In this document: positions 42,818-51,579 of the stretch, in pieces
Position numbering within the stretch: position 1 is the stretch's first letter
Layout: every line of letters begins with the position of its first letter
Assembly: GCF_014230465.1 (NCBI RefSeq)
Contig: NZ_JAAXCY010000005.1
Coordinates: 496,001 to 560,000 of the forward strand
Source of the DNA: Pseudomonas cremoris
GTDB taxonomy: Bacteria > Pseudomonadota > Gammaproteobacteria > Pseudomonadales > Pseudomonadaceae
Reading direction: 5' to 3'
Length of the DNA: 64,000 nucleotides
Notes under the pieces: generated by a model
What the model saw: only the letters and a program-made list of their open reading frames with translations
Databases searched by the model: none
Told to the model about the DNA's origin: nothing
Position numbers and translations under genes: made by a program

Positions 42818-43057
42818 TCAGGCCACCGGATGAGCCTGATCCAATGCTTTGTCTACCAACAATTGCACACCTTCAAGCATGCGGCAGATACCCAGCGCCA
42901 CATTGCGCTGAGCACCCTCGACTTCAAAGGCGAGATGGGCGGCGATGTCGTTGAGGCAGGCCAGGTCTTGCGAGGCATTGGCCAGCAGAGCTTCGGTGTC
43001 CAGGTTGGGGTGGAGGGTGAAGGGGGTGGTTGGGGGATTTGGACTGTCTTTGATCAT
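42818..43057 (-). CDS. DUF6124 family small protein
   Basis: The 79-residue cytoplasmic protein has the pattern of a Pseudomonas-specific family: a polar start MIKDSPNPP, FTLHPNLDTEALLANASQDLACLNDIAAHLAFEVEGAQRNVALGICRMLEGVQLLVDKALD. It is helical, with no signal or membrane segment; its function is unknown. AGGA stands about 9 bases before the ATG at 43057. The 320 bases upstream on this strand hold no gene but a large structured leader (see 43081-43190), so expression is probably controlled at RNA level. Confidence 0.8.
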   Translation of the reverse strand: MIKDSPNPPTTPFTLHPNLDTEALLANASQDLACLNDIAAHLAFEVEGAQRNVALGICRMLEGVQLLVDKALDQAHPVA

Positions 43058-43080
43058 GGTGGCATTCCTAAGATTAGTGG

Positions 43081-43190
43081 AGCTGCCAGCGTTCGCGGTC
43101 AAGCGAAGAGGGTGGCAGCTGTACGCGGGTTGACCGACCGGCAATCAAAGGAAATCCGGCATACCCGAAGGTATCCCGCGTACAGCCGCC
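43081..43190 (-). ncRNA. Candidate structured leader with alternative folds, upstream of the DUF6124 gene
   Basis: On the minus strand, GGCGGCTGTACGCGGG (43190-43175) pairs with CCCGCGTACAGCTGCC (43129-43114): 16 pairs, one a G-U. Inside it are a second stem ATACC-TTCG-GGTAT (43174-43161) with a stable UUCG loop and a short CCGG/CCGG stem (43159-43138). The downstream hairpin AGCTGCCA/TGGCAGCT (43120-43113 with 43088-43081), holding an inner TTCGC/GCGAA stem, uses bases of the first stem's 3' arm. The two folds exclude each other, and the second ends 23 bases before the ATG. A further hairpin TCAGGC/GCCTGA lies upstream at 43204-43226. Confidence 0.6.
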
Positions 43191-43375
43191 GCAACACGAT
43201 ACCTCAGGCATAAAAAAAACGCCTGAAATAGGTTTTGGCGCAACAGTACTTCAATTAATCGGACGGTCAAATCCGGTCGCTGAATGAGTAGCGACGGCGA
43301 AGAGGTTAGCCAGCGAAGTTCCCAGGGACAAGCTGAAAGCCTTGTGGGAAATCTCTGAGCACGACAATGACCCCT

Positions 43376-43462
43376 GTGGGAGCGGGCTTGCTCGCGAAAG
43401 CGGTGGGTCAGAAAAGAATAGGCTGACTGACACACCGCATTCGCGAGCAAGCCCGCTCCCAC
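43376..43462. repeat. REPIN, family 1
   Basis: An inverted REP pair lies between the DUF6124 leader and the terminator of the polyamine pair. The rest of the 43058-43555 gap is the leader described above plus about 150 bases in which I see nothing else. Confidence 0.9.
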
Positions 43463-43510
43463 ATTTGGAATTTCATTGAGTTTGAGATGTGTGTTTTCCC
43501 AAACAAAAAA

Positions 43511-43528
43511 TGCGCCCCTTGGGGCGCA
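43511..43528. terminator. Bidirectional rho-independent terminator
   Basis: TGCGCCCC, TT, GGGGCGCA forms a perfect 8-bp stem (the loop can open to 4), flanked by an A-run on the left and a T7 run on the right, so it works on either strand. It ends the carboxyspermidine dehydrogenase transcript on the minus strand. Confidence 0.88.
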
Positions 43529-43555
43529 TTTTTTTGTTCGGTCCGCTATCGCCTA

Positions 43556-44800
43556 TCAGGCAATAGCATCCCAGGCACGATCACCGTGCTCGTCCTTGAT
43601 ACGCGTCGGTAAACCCATCACGTCCAGTGCCTTCAGGAACGGCTCAGCCGGCAGTTCCTCGACGTTGGCCATGCGTTGCACGTCCCACTCGCCACGGGCC
43701 ACCAGCAGCGCAGCGGCGACGGGTGGCACACCTGCGGTGTAGGAGATGCCCTGGCTGTCGGTTTCAGCGAACGCTTCTTCGTGATCAGCCACGTTGTAGA
43801 TGAACACCTCACGCGGCTGGCCGTCCTTGGTGCCTTTGACCAGGTCGCCGATGCAGGTTTTGCCGGTGTAGCCAGGGGCAAGCGAAGACGGGTCGGGCAG
43901 CACGGCCTTGACCAGTTTCAATGGCACCACTTCCAGGCCTTCGGCGGTGGTGACCGGCTTTTCGGAGAGCAAACCGAGTTTGTTCAGTACGGTGAACACG
44001 TTGATGTAGTGTTCGCCGAAGCTCATCCAGAAACGCACGTTGGGCACGTCGAGGTTTTTCGACAGCGAGTGCACTTCATCGTGGCCGGTCAGGTACAGGT
44101 TCTGCGAACCGACAACCGGGAGGTCGTCGGTGCGTTTGACTTCGAACATGGTGTTGCTGGTCCACTGGCTGTTCTGCCAGCTCCACACCTGTCCGGTGAA
44201 CTCGCGGAAGTTGATTTCCGGGTCGAAATTGGTGGCGAAGTATTTGCCGTGGGAGCCGGCATTGACGTCGAGAATGTCGATCGAATCAATGCGGTCGAAA
44301 TGCTGTTGCTGCGCCAGCGCGGCATACGCGTTGACGACACCCGGGTCGAAGCCCACGCCAAGAATGGCGGTGATGTTCTTCTGTTTGCACTCTTCCAGGT
44401 GGTTCCACTCGTAGTTGCCGTACCACGGCGGGGTCTCGCAGACCTTGCCCGGCTCTTCGTGGATAGCGGTGTCGAGGTACGCCACGCCCGTGTCGATGCA
44501 GGCACGCAAGACCGACATGTTGAGGAACGAGGAACCGACGTTGATGACGATCTGCGATTCGGTCTCGCGGATCAGGGCCTTGGTCGCTTCCACGTCCAGG
44601 GCGTTCAGCGCGAAGGCTTTGATGTCCGCAGGTACCTTGAGGCTACCCTTGGCCTTGACGCTGTCGATGATGGCCTGGCATTTGGAGATGTTGCGCGACG
44701 CGATAGCAATACGACCGAGTTCGTCGTTGTGCTGCGCGCACTTGTGGGCCACCACCTTGGCGACACCTCCTGCACCAATGATAAGAACGTTCTTTTTCAA
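43556..44800 (-). CDS. Carboxy(nor)spermidine dehydrogenase (saccharopine dehydrogenase family)
   Basis: The 414-residue enzyme reductively condenses aspartate semialdehyde with a diamine to give carboxyspermidine or carboxynorspermidine. It starts KKNVLIIGAGGVAKVVAHKCAQ (Rossmann site), followed by LDTAIHEEP, ILGVGFDPGVVNAYAAL and DVNAGSHGKYFATNFDPEINFREF. I chose a TTG start at 44800 because AGGAGAG lies upstream and the product then begins at the Rossmann strand with the family's usual length; the open frame further up has no ATG in a suitable place. It lies 28 bases downstream of the decarboxylase gene. Confidence 0.9.
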   Translation of the reverse strand: MKKNVLIIGAGGVAKVVAHKCAQHNDELGRIAIASRNISKCQAIIDSVKAKGSLKVPADIKAFALNALDVEATKALIRETESQIVINVGSSFLNMSVLRACIDTGVAYLDTAIHEEPGKVCETPPWYGNYEWNHLEECKQKNITAILGVGFDPGVVNAYAALAQQQHFDRIDSIDILDVNAGSHGKYFATNFDPEINFREFTGQVWSWQNSQWTSNTMFEVKRTDDLPVVGSQNLYLTGHDEVHSLSKNLDVPNVRFWMSFGEHYINVFTVLNKLGLLSEKPVTTAEGLEVVPLKLVKAVLPDPSSLAPGYTGKTCIGDLVKGTKDGQPREVFIYNVADHEEAFAETDSQGISYTAGVPPVAAALLVARGEWDVQRMANVEELPAEPFLKALDVMGLPTRIKDEHGDRAWDAIA

Positions 44801-44828
44801 TTGCTTTATCTCTCCTTTATCCGCCAGC

Positions 44829-45926
44829 TTACGAAAGGCTGGACAGGTAGTCGTCGTAACCAAATTCCCGAACCACCTCGACTGTACCGTCGAGTTGTTT
44901 CACTACGATGGACGGCATTTTCAGGCCGTTGAACCAGTTTTTCTTGACCATGGTGTAGCCCGCGGTGTCGATGAACGACAGCCGATCGCCGATGGCCAGC
45001 GGACGATCAAATTGATACTCGCCGAAGATGTCCCCGGCCAGGCAGGATTTGCCGCACACCATGACGGTGTGTTCGCCATCGCTCGGCGCCAGCTTGGCGT
45101 TGAGGCGATAGATCAGCAGGTCCAGCAGGTGGGCTTCGATGGAGCTATCTACCACGGCGAGGTTCTTGCCGTTGTAGAGCGTGTCGAGCACGGTAACTTC
45201 CAGGGAGGCGCTGTTGGTGATCGCCGCTTCGCCGGGTTCCAGGTACACCTGCACGCCGTACGTCTCGGAGAACGCCTTCAAGCGGGCGCAGAACGCGTCC
45301 ACCGCATAGTCTTCACCGGTGAAGTGGATGCCGCCGCCGAGGCTGACCCACTCGACCTTGTGCAGCAGCGCACCGAAGCGTTCTTCGATGGTGCCAAGCA
45401 TCTTGTCGAACAGGCTGAAATCGCCGTTCTCGCAGTTGTTGTGGAACATGAAACCGCTGATCTGGTCGATCACGCCTTCGATCTTCACCGGGTCCCATTC
45501 GCCCAGGCGACTGAACGGACGCGCCGGGTCGGCCAGCAGGTAGTCGGAGCTGCTCACCTGAGGGTTCACGCGCAGGCCACGGGTCTTGCCTTCGGAACGC
45601 TCGGCAAAGCGCTGCAGCTGGCTGATGGAGTTGAAGATGATCTTGTCGCAGTTATCCAGCATCTCTTCGATTTCATCGTCGGCCCAGGCCACGCTGTAGG
45701 CGTGTGCTTCACCTTCGAACTTCTGGCGACCCAGCTTCAATTCATACAGCGACGACGAGGTGGTGCCGTCCATGTATTGCTGCATCAGGTCGAACACCGA
45801 CCAGGTGGCAAAGCACTTGAGCGCCAGCAGGGCCTTGGCGCCGGACTGCTCGCGCACGTAAGCAATCTTCTGCATGTTGACCAGAAGCTTCTGTTTATCG
45901 ATGAGGTAGTACGGCGTTTTGATCAT
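44829..45926 (-). CDS. nspC: Carboxynorspermidine/carboxyspermidine decarboxylase
   Basis: The 365-residue PLP enzyme of the alanine-racemase fold removes the carboxyl group to give spermidine or norspermidine. The PLP lysine is in LLALKCFATW (about K37). Other blocks are SSSLYELKLG, FMFHNNCENGDFSLFDKML, WVSLGGGIHFTGEDY, VYLEPGEA and CGKSCLAGDIFGEY. Together with the next gene it is the alternative polyamine pathway known from Vibrio and many other bacteria. The ATG at 45926 gives the usual N-terminus IKTPYYLID. Confidence 0.93.
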   Translation of the reverse strand: MIKTPYYLIDKQKLLVNMQKIAYVREQSGAKALLALKCFATWSVFDLMQQYMDGTTSSSLYELKLGRQKFEGEAHAYSVAWADDEIEEMLDNCDKIIFNSISQLQRFAERSEGKTRGLRVNPQVSSSDYLLADPARPFSRLGEWDPVKIEGVIDQISGFMFHNNCENGDFSLFDKMLGTIEERFGALLHKVEWVSLGGGIHFTGEDYAVDAFCARLKAFSETYGVQVYLEPGEAAITNSASLEVTVLDTLYNGKNLAVVDSSIEAHLLDLLIYRLNAKLAPSDGEHTVMVCGKSCLAGDIFGEYQFDRPLAIGDRLSFIDTAGYTMVKKNWFNGLKMPSIVVKQLDGTVEVVREFGYDDYLSSLS

Positions 45927-46110
45927 TTTTGAGAGCCTGCGGCGGTGCCTGCCAAAAAAGGACACGCATTGTGCCCGCACTTGGATCGAATCGAAAGGTT
46001 CGTGGGCGGATTTTGCTGCCCGCTATTAATTTGGCCTGCCAACATGACAGCCCGTCAGTATCATGGGCCGCTCTGATGACGGAACCTGGATGAGGCGACG
46101 AGAGGTGGCA

Positions 46111-46794
46111 ATGGACGCATGGACACTGCATTGGCTTGAGGCTTCGGGCTCGCTGGCTGAGTTTCGCGAGGCGTTGGTTGCTGAGTTTGAGACAGCCCAT
46201 AAGGCAATTTCCCGCTGGATGCCAGCGCCGTTGCTGGATGTGCTGGTCCAGCGATTGCCCGGCGAAACTATCGCGGAATTGGGGTTGGTGGGGCGTGCTT
46301 ATCGCAGCACGATGTTTTCCATGACCCTGGACCCTGGCAACCCCAATTTTGCCGCCAGCCTCAAGGACGGCGCGGTGCATCGGCATATCGTGCATGAGGT
46401 GCATCACTGCCTGCGCATGGCGGGTCCTGGTTATGGCTGGAGCCTGGGCGAAGCACTGATCAGCGAAGGCCTGGCCGGGCAGTTTGTGCGGCACGTGCTG
46501 GGCAGCGAACCGGAGCCGTGGGAGCGGGCGCTGAGTCTGGATGAGTTGCGCGCTGCGCCGGTTGATCTCAGTGAGCTTGAGGCTACGTACTACGATCACA
46601 GCGCCTGGTTTTTTGGCACGGGTGATAAACCCAGGTGGCTCGGGTATGCACTGGGGTATCAGATGGTGGAGTGTTGGTTGAACTCGGTTGGGGAGGTGGA
46701 CGCCGATACCTGGGCGAACGTTCCAGCCAGCGATATTTTGGCGGTTGCAGCCGAGCATGGCTTGGTGACGGATAGGCTCGGCAACGACCAGTAA
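46111..46794 (+). CDS. Putative zinc-dependent protease-like protein (DUF2268-type)
   Basis: The 227-residue protein contains HIVHEVHHCLRMAG near residue 93, where HEVHH fits the HExxH zinc-protease motif, and EALISEGLAGQF about 25 residues later, which could supply a third ligand Glu. The pattern is that of predicted DUF2268 proteases. No signal peptide or membrane segment is visible. Of three possible starts (46063, 46090, 46111), the ATG at 46111 has the best ribosome-binding site (GAGAGGT). It is divergent from nspC; no functional link is evident. Confidence 0.7.
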   Translation: MDAWTLHWLEASGSLAEFREALVAEFETAHKAISRWMPAPLLDVLVQRLPGETIAELGLVGRAYRSTMFSMTLDPGNPNFAASLKDGAVHRHIVHEVHHCLRMAGPGYGWSLGEALISEGLAGQFVRHVLGSEPEPWERALSLDELRAAPVDLSELEATYYDHSAWFFGTGDKPRWLGYALGYQMVECWLNSVGEVDADTWANVPASDILAVAAEHGLVTDRLGNDQ

Positions 46795-46927
46795 CTCTCC
46801 ACGGACATGCACCTGGCCAATGTGTGTATCGGACTGGGTGCCATCAAACTGTCATCTCCTCACCGCCGAACTGCCACATTCCCCCGTTACTGTCCTCGCC
46901 AATGAGATCGATCTCAAGCGAGTGACA

Positions 46928-47947
46928 ATGACTGACCTGAAAGACGTTGCCCGACTGGCCGGCGTATCCCGCGCCACCGCCGCCCGGGCCTTTGCATCTC
47001 CTGATCAAGTGCGCCCGACCACCCGTGAGCAGGTGTTCGCCGCCGCTCGTGAGCTGGGTTTTCGCCCCAATCTACTGGGCCGCCAATTGCGCCTGCAGAC
47101 CACTCAGTTGATCGGGGTGGTGGTGCCCAACCTGCTCAACCCGGTGTTCGCCGAGCAATTCCAGGCCATGGAGCGCGCCGCGCGTTCTCGGGGCTACAGC
47201 CTGGTGCTGGCCACCACGGACTACAACAGCGAACGCGAGAGCATCGTGGTGGAAGAGCTGCTGCGCCAGCGCGTCGACGGCTTGGTGCTGACGGTCACCG
47301 ATGCCGAAAGCAACGCGGTGCTCAGCAGCCTGAATACTGAACAAACCCCTTTCGTATTGGCCTATCACCAACCGAGCAACCCCAACTACAGCGCCGTGTC
47401 GGTGGACAACCGTGCGGGCATGGCCCTGGCCACGCGCTATCTGCTGGACGCGGGGCACCGGCGCATCAGCATGGTCGCCGGTCCCGCGTTGCAATCGGAC
47501 CGTGCTCGCCTGCGCTATGCCGGGTATTGCGATGCGATGAACGAGTACGGCCTGCAACCTCGCCCAGTGATCGAAATGCCGGCCCACACCCAGGCCGAAT
47601 TTGCGGCTATCGCGCCGTCTCTGCAGGGCGGCGACGCCCCTACCGGGTTGGTGTGTTCCAACGACTTCCTGGCCATCAGCCTGATCGCCGAACTGCGCCG
47701 CAATGCCTGGAGCGTCCCCGAACAACTCTCGGTAATGGGCTTCGACGGCATCAGCCTCGGTACCCAGATGCACCCGACGCTGTGCAGCGTGGTGCAACCC
47801 ATCGCGCTGCTGGCCAGTACCGTGATTGACCAACTGCTGGCGCAGATCGCCGGCAACGAGCCGATTTCCCATTGCCTGCCTTGCCACATCCGGCCGGGCG
47901 AAAGTACTCAACCCCATGAGGAGACCCTTGATGCGCGCATTCAGTAA
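46928..47947 (+). CDS. LacI-family regulator of the phosphodiester-type transport operon
   Basis: The 339-residue regulator has the LacI helix-turn-helix (TDLKDVARLAGVSRATAARAFASPDQVRPTTREQVFAAARELGFRPN) and a periplasmic-binding-protein-like sensor domain (LIGVVVPNLLNPVFAEQFQAME, GFDGISLGTQMHPTLCSV). The ATG at 46928 gives the usual N-terminus. Its end overlaps the start of the binding-protein gene by 17 bases, so it is cotranscribed with the operon it probably controls. Confidence 0.92.
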   Translation: MTDLKDVARLAGVSRATAARAFASPDQVRPTTREQVFAAARELGFRPNLLGRQLRLQTTQLIGVVVPNLLNPVFAEQFQAMERAARSRGYSLVLATTDYNSERESIVVEELLRQRVDGLVLTVTDAESNAVLSSLNTEQTPFVLAYHQPSNPNYSAVSVDNRAGMALATRYLLDAGHRRISMVAGPALQSDRARLRYAGYCDAMNEYGLQPRPVIEMPAHTQAEFAAIAPSLQGGDAPTGLVCSNDFLAISLIAELRRNAWSVPEQLSVMGFDGISLGTQMHPTLCSVVQPIALLASTVIDQLLAQIAGNEPISHCLPCHIRPGESTQPHEETLDARIQ

Positions 47948-48935
47948 AACCCTGGCCGCCGTGCTGTTGTGCGGCGCGGCCAGCCTGGCCCAGGCCGCCG
48001 AGACCGCTATTTGCTACAACTGCCCGCCGGACTGGGCCGACTGGGGTACCCAACTCAAGGCCATCGCCGCCAGCACGGGCGTGCAGGTGCCGCTGGACAA
48101 CAAGAACTCCGGCCAATCCCTGGCACAACTGGTGGCCGAGAAAGCCGCACCGGTGGCCGACGTCGTGTACTACGGCGTGACGTTCGGCCTGCAAGCGCAA
48201 AAGGCCGAGGTGGTCGGTACCTACAAGCCCAAGGCCTGGGATCAGATTCCCGCAGGTCTGAAAGACCCGGCGGGCCACTGGTTCGCAATCCACTCCGGCA
48301 CCTTGGGCATCATGGTCAACGTCGATGCCCTCGGTGGCCTGCCGGTGCCGCAGAGCTGGGCCGACCTGCTCAAGCCTGAGTACAAAGGCATGGTCGGCTA
48401 CCTCGACCCGTCCAGCGCGTTTGTCGGGTACGTCTCGGCGGTGGCAATCAACCGTGCCCTGGGCGGCGACCTGGACAACTTCGCGCCGGCCATCGACTAC
48501 TTCCAGAAGCTGGCAAAAAACGCGCCCATCGTGCCCAAACAAACCGCCTATGCGCGGGTGCTGTCCGGTGAGTTGCCGATCCTGGTGGACTACGATTTCA
48601 ACGCCTACCGCGCGCGCTACAAAGACAACGCCAACGTTGCCTTCGTGATCCCCAAGGAAGGCAGCATCAGCGTGCCCTACGTGATGAGCCTGGTGGCCAA
48701 CGCACCGCACCGCGCCAACGCCGAGAAAGTCCTCGACTTCGTGCTGTCGGATGAAGGCCAGGCACTCTGGGCCAAGGCCTACCTGCGGCCGGTGCGCCCG
48801 ATGCAGATGCCGGCGGAGGTTGCCGCGCAGTTCCTGCCGGACAGCGACTACGCCCGCGCCGGCGTGGTGGACTACGAAAAAATGGCCGCTGTGCAGGAAG
48901 CCTTCGCCGCCCGTTACCTGAACGAGGTCAAGTAA
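47931..48935 (+). CDS. ABC transporter extracellular substrate-binding protein
   Basis: The 334-residue periplasmic protein has a signal peptide ending SLAQAAE and belongs to the Fe3+/phosphonate/polyamine-type family-1 binding proteins: DVVYYGVTFGLQAQKAEVVGTYKP, GTLGIMVNVDALGGLPVPQSWADLLKPEYKGMVGYLDPSSAFVG and RANAEKVLDFVLSDEGQALWAKAYLRPVRP. The ATG at 47931 has GAGGAG 7 bases upstream. Which ligand it binds cannot be read; the phosphodiesterase and porin genes downstream suggest a phosphodiester. Confidence 0.88.
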   Translation: MRAFSKTLAAVLLCGAASLAQAAETAICYNCPPDWADWGTQLKAIAASTGVQVPLDNKNSGQSLAQLVAEKAAPVADVVYYGVTFGLQAQKAEVVGTYKPKAWDQIPAGLKDPAGHWFAIHSGTLGIMVNVDALGGLPVPQSWADLLKPEYKGMVGYLDPSSAFVGYVSAVAINRALGGDLDNFAPAIDYFQKLAKNAPIVPKQTAYARVLSGELPILVDYDFNAYRARYKDNANVAFVIPKEGSISVPYVMSLVANAPHRANAEKVLDFVLSDEGQALWAKAYLRPVRPMQMPAEVAAQFLPDSDYARAGVVDYEKMAAVQEAFAARYLNEVK

Positions 48936-49754
48936 GTGGCTGCATCGGCAAAACACGCAGCCTGGGCGCTGGCCCCCGCGTTCGCCGTGCTGCTCGCGTT
49001 CTGGTTGCTGCCGTTGGCGCACTTGATGGTGCTCGGCGCCGAGAGTCGTGACAGCAACGGCAGTGGCTACTGGCAGGTGCTGAGCAGTGCGCAGTACCTG
49101 GGCAGCCTCGGGCAAACCTTGATATTGGCGGTGGTCGTGACGTTCGCCGCGCTGGTAGTGGGGGGCATCAGCGGTGTGTTCCTCGCGCGGCATCAGTTCT
49201 TCGGGCGCTCTGCATTGGTCGCGTTGCTCACATTTCCGTTGGCGTTTCCGGGCGTGGTGGTGGGTTTCCTGGTGATCCTGCTGGCAGGCCGCCAAGGCCT
49301 GTTCGCCGCGTTGGGGCTGCAACTGGCCGGTGAACGCTGGATCTTCGCTTACTCGCTGGCGGGCCTGTTCCTGGGCTACCTGTACTTCTCGATCCCACGG
49401 GTGATCCTCACGGTGATGGCCGCCTGTGAAAGCCTCGACCGCAGCCTGGAAGAAGCCGCGCACTCGCTCGGCGCCGGCCCTTGGCGCGTGGTGTGCGACG
49501 TGATCGTGCCGGGCTTGGCGCCGGCATTGGCGTCTTGCGGGGCGATCTGTTTTGCCACCTCCATGGGCGCCTTCGGCACGGCCTTTACCTTGGGCACACG
49601 GCTGAATGTCACCCCGGTGGCGATCTACAACGTGTTCACCAACTACGCCAACTTTGCCGTCGCCGCAGCGTTGTCGGTGGTACTCGGCGCCGTGACCTGG
49701 GCGGTGTTGTTGCTCACCCGGCGCCTGGTGAAAAACGCGGGGACTGTCTTGTGA
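48936..49754 (+). CDS. ABC transporter permease, first subunit
   Basis: The 272-residue inner-membrane protein has six likely membrane segments and the EAA loop SLEEAAHSLGAGPWRVVCDVIVPGLAPALASCGAICFATSMGAFGTAFTLGT, close to PotB/PhnU/AfuB permeases. It starts with GTG at 48936 directly after the TAA of the binding-protein gene. GTGA at 49751-49754 overlaps the second permease. Confidence 0.9.
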   Translation: MAASAKHAAWALAPAFAVLLAFWLLPLAHLMVLGAESRDSNGSGYWQVLSSAQYLGSLGQTLILAVVVTFAALVVGGISGVFLARHQFFGRSALVALLTFPLAFPGVVVGFLVILLAGRQGLFAALGLQLAGERWIFAYSLAGLFLGYLYFSIPRVILTVMAACESLDRSLEEAAHSLGAGPWRVVCDVIVPGLAPALASCGAICFATSMGAFGTAFTLGTRLNVTPVAIYNVFTNYANFAVAAALSVVLGAVTWAVLLLTRRLVKNAGTVL

Positions 49755-50545
49755 AACGCTCATCGCTGTTTGTGCTTCAACTGCTGTTTACCTTGCTGGT
49801 CTGCGCCTTCATGTTGGTGCCGGTGCTGATGTCGCTGCTGGCCGGTTTGACCCGTAACTTCTTCGTAGGCGTGTCCAGCGGCCTGACCTTCGACTGGCTG
49901 ATCCAGGTGTGGCAAGCCTATTCGCCCACCGTGTGGTTGTCCCTGCAACTGGCGGTCGCCTGCGCCGTGTGCGTCTGTGTGATAGGCGTACCGGCTGCCT
50001 ACGCGCTGGTGCGGATGAACAATCGCTTCAGTCGCGCCTTCGAAGAATTGATGGTATTGCCGGTGGCCATGCCCGGCTTGGCCAGTGCGTTGGCCTTGCT
50101 GCTGACCTACGGCCAGTTCGGCAGCTTTCGCAGCAGTTGGCTGTTCATCCTGGTCGGCCACGTGTTGTTCACCTTGCCGTTCCTGGTACGCCCGGTGATG
50201 GCGGTGATGCAACGCCAGCAACTGCCGGTGTTGGAAGAGGCCGCCGCCAGCTTGGGCGCAGGGCCGATCAAGCGCTTTTTCAGTGTGGTGGTGCCCAACT
50301 GCCGCGCAGGCATCCTGGCCGGTGTGCTGATGGTGGTGACCTTGTCCCTGGGTGAGTTCAACCTGACTTGGATGCTCCACACGCCGATGACCAAGACACT
50401 GCCCGTTGGACTGGCCGACAGCTACGCCTCGGCGCGCCTGGAAATCGCCAGCGCCTACACCCTTATCTTTTTGCTGATGATCGTGCCCCTGCTGATTGCG
50501 CTGCAGGCCATCAGTGCCCGTTTGTCTCGTGGAGAGCGTCGATGA
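49751..50545 (+). CDS. ABC transporter permease, second subunit
   Basis: The 264-residue inner-membrane protein has six likely membrane segments and the EAA loop LEEAAASLGAGPIKRFFSVVVPNCRAGILAGVLMVVTLSLGEFNLTWML, the PotC/PhnV type. It begins with a GTG at 49751 within a GTGA overlap and ends in an ATGA overlap with the ATPase gene (50542-50545). It pairs with the first permease as a heterodimer. Confidence 0.9.
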   Translation: MKRSSLFVLQLLFTLLVCAFMLVPVLMSLLAGLTRNFFVGVSSGLTFDWLIQVWQAYSPTVWLSLQLAVACAVCVCVIGVPAAYALVRMNNRFSRAFEELMVLPVAMPGLASALALLLTYGQFGSFRSSWLFILVGHVLFTLPFLVRPVMAVMQRQQLPVLEEAAASLGAGPIKRFFSVVVPNCRAGILAGVLMVVTLSLGEFNLTWMLHTPMTKTLPVGLADSYASARLEIASAYTLIFLLMIVPLLIALQAISARLSRGERR

Positions 50546-51573
50546 CCGCTATCACTATTCGCCTGCAAGGGTGCCGCAAGGCATTCGCCGACGGCACCGT
50601 GGCCGTGCATGACTTGAACCTGACGGTTGAAGGCGGTGAAACCCTGGCGATTCTCGGCCCGTCGGGCTGTGGCAAAACCACCACCTTGCGCTTGATTGCC
50701 GGCCTGGAACGCCCGGATGTGGGCCAGGTGTTTTTCGGCGATCAGGACGTGACGCGCCTGCCCATCGAGCGGCGTGATGTGGGCATGGTGTTCCAGAACT
50801 ATGCGCTGTTTCCCAACCTGGATGTGGCGGGGAATATCGTCTACGGCTTGAAGATTCGCGGCATGTCGGCGCTGGAGCGTAACAAGCGCTGTGAAGAGCT
50901 GTTGGAACTGGTGGGCTTGCAGGACCACGGCAAGCGCAGCATTCACGAGTTATCCGGAGGCCAACGTCAGCGTGTGGCGCTGGCGCGGGCCTTGGCGCCA
51001 CGGCCCAAGGTTCTGCTACTGGATGAGCCGTTGGCAGCCCTCGATGCACAACTGCGTGAGCGCTTGCGCAGTGAGCTGAATGAACTGCTGCGTGGCCTCG
51101 GCATCACCTCGGTTTTTGTCACCCACGACCAAGGCGAAGCCATGGCCCTCGGCGACCGCATCCTGGTGATGGAAAAAGGCCGGGTTGCCCAGTTGGCGAG
51201 CCCGCGAGACATCTACCAGAAACCGGCCAACGCCTTTGTCGCAGGCTTCGTCGGCAACCTCAATGCCTTCGAGGTCATCCAGGCATCGTCCCATGGCTTG
51301 AAAGTCTGCGGCGGTGAGTTGCCGTGGCACGGGGCCAACCTGCCGAGCACGGTGTATTGCCGCCCCGAACACCTGCGGGTGATGGAGCGCGAAGGGCACT
51401 TGCACGGCCATCTTCTGGCGCAGTTTTTCCAGGGCGCACAAAGCCGCCTGCTGGTGGATGTGGGTGGGCCACAACCGCTGCTGGTAGACAGCAGCGACAA
51501 CCAGCTCTACGCCGTCGGCGCGCCGATTGCCCTGGCGATTGCGCCGCACATGTTGTTCACCCTGAATGCTTGA
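50542..51573 (+). CDS. ABC transporter ATP-binding protein, PotA/UgpC-like with TOBE domain
   Basis: The 343-residue ATPase has Walker A GPSGCGKTTTLR, the Q-loop GMVFQNYALFPNLDVAGNI, signature LSGGQRQRVALARALA, Walker B VLLLDEPLAALD and switch VTHDQGEA. The C-terminal ~100 residues form a TOBE-type regulatory domain (VYCRPEHLRVME...VGAPIALAIAPHMLFTL). It is coupled by ATGA to the second permease and lies 6 bases before the phosphodiesterase gene. Confidence 0.92.
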   Translation: MTAITIRLQGCRKAFADGTVAVHDLNLTVEGGETLAILGPSGCGKTTTLRLIAGLERPDVGQVFFGDQDVTRLPIERRDVGMVFQNYALFPNLDVAGNIVYGLKIRGMSALERNKRCEELLELVGLQDHGKRSIHELSGGQRQRVALARALAPRPKVLLLDEPLAALDAQLRERLRSELNELLRGLGITSVFVTHDQGEAMALGDRILVMEKGRVAQLASPRDIYQKPANAFVAGFVGNLNAFEVIQASSHGLKVCGGELPWHGANLPSTVYCRPEHLRVMEREGHLHGHLLAQFFQGAQSRLLVDVGGPQPLLVDSSDNQLYAVGAPIALAIAPHMLFTLNA

Positions 51574-51579
51574 GAATCT

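Noticed and set aside
47751..49763. 670-codon minus-strand frame over the LacI-ABC genes
   Set aside because: It is a mirror frame of overlapping, well-supported plus-strand genes, with composition rich in His, Gln, Arg and Gly and no domain.
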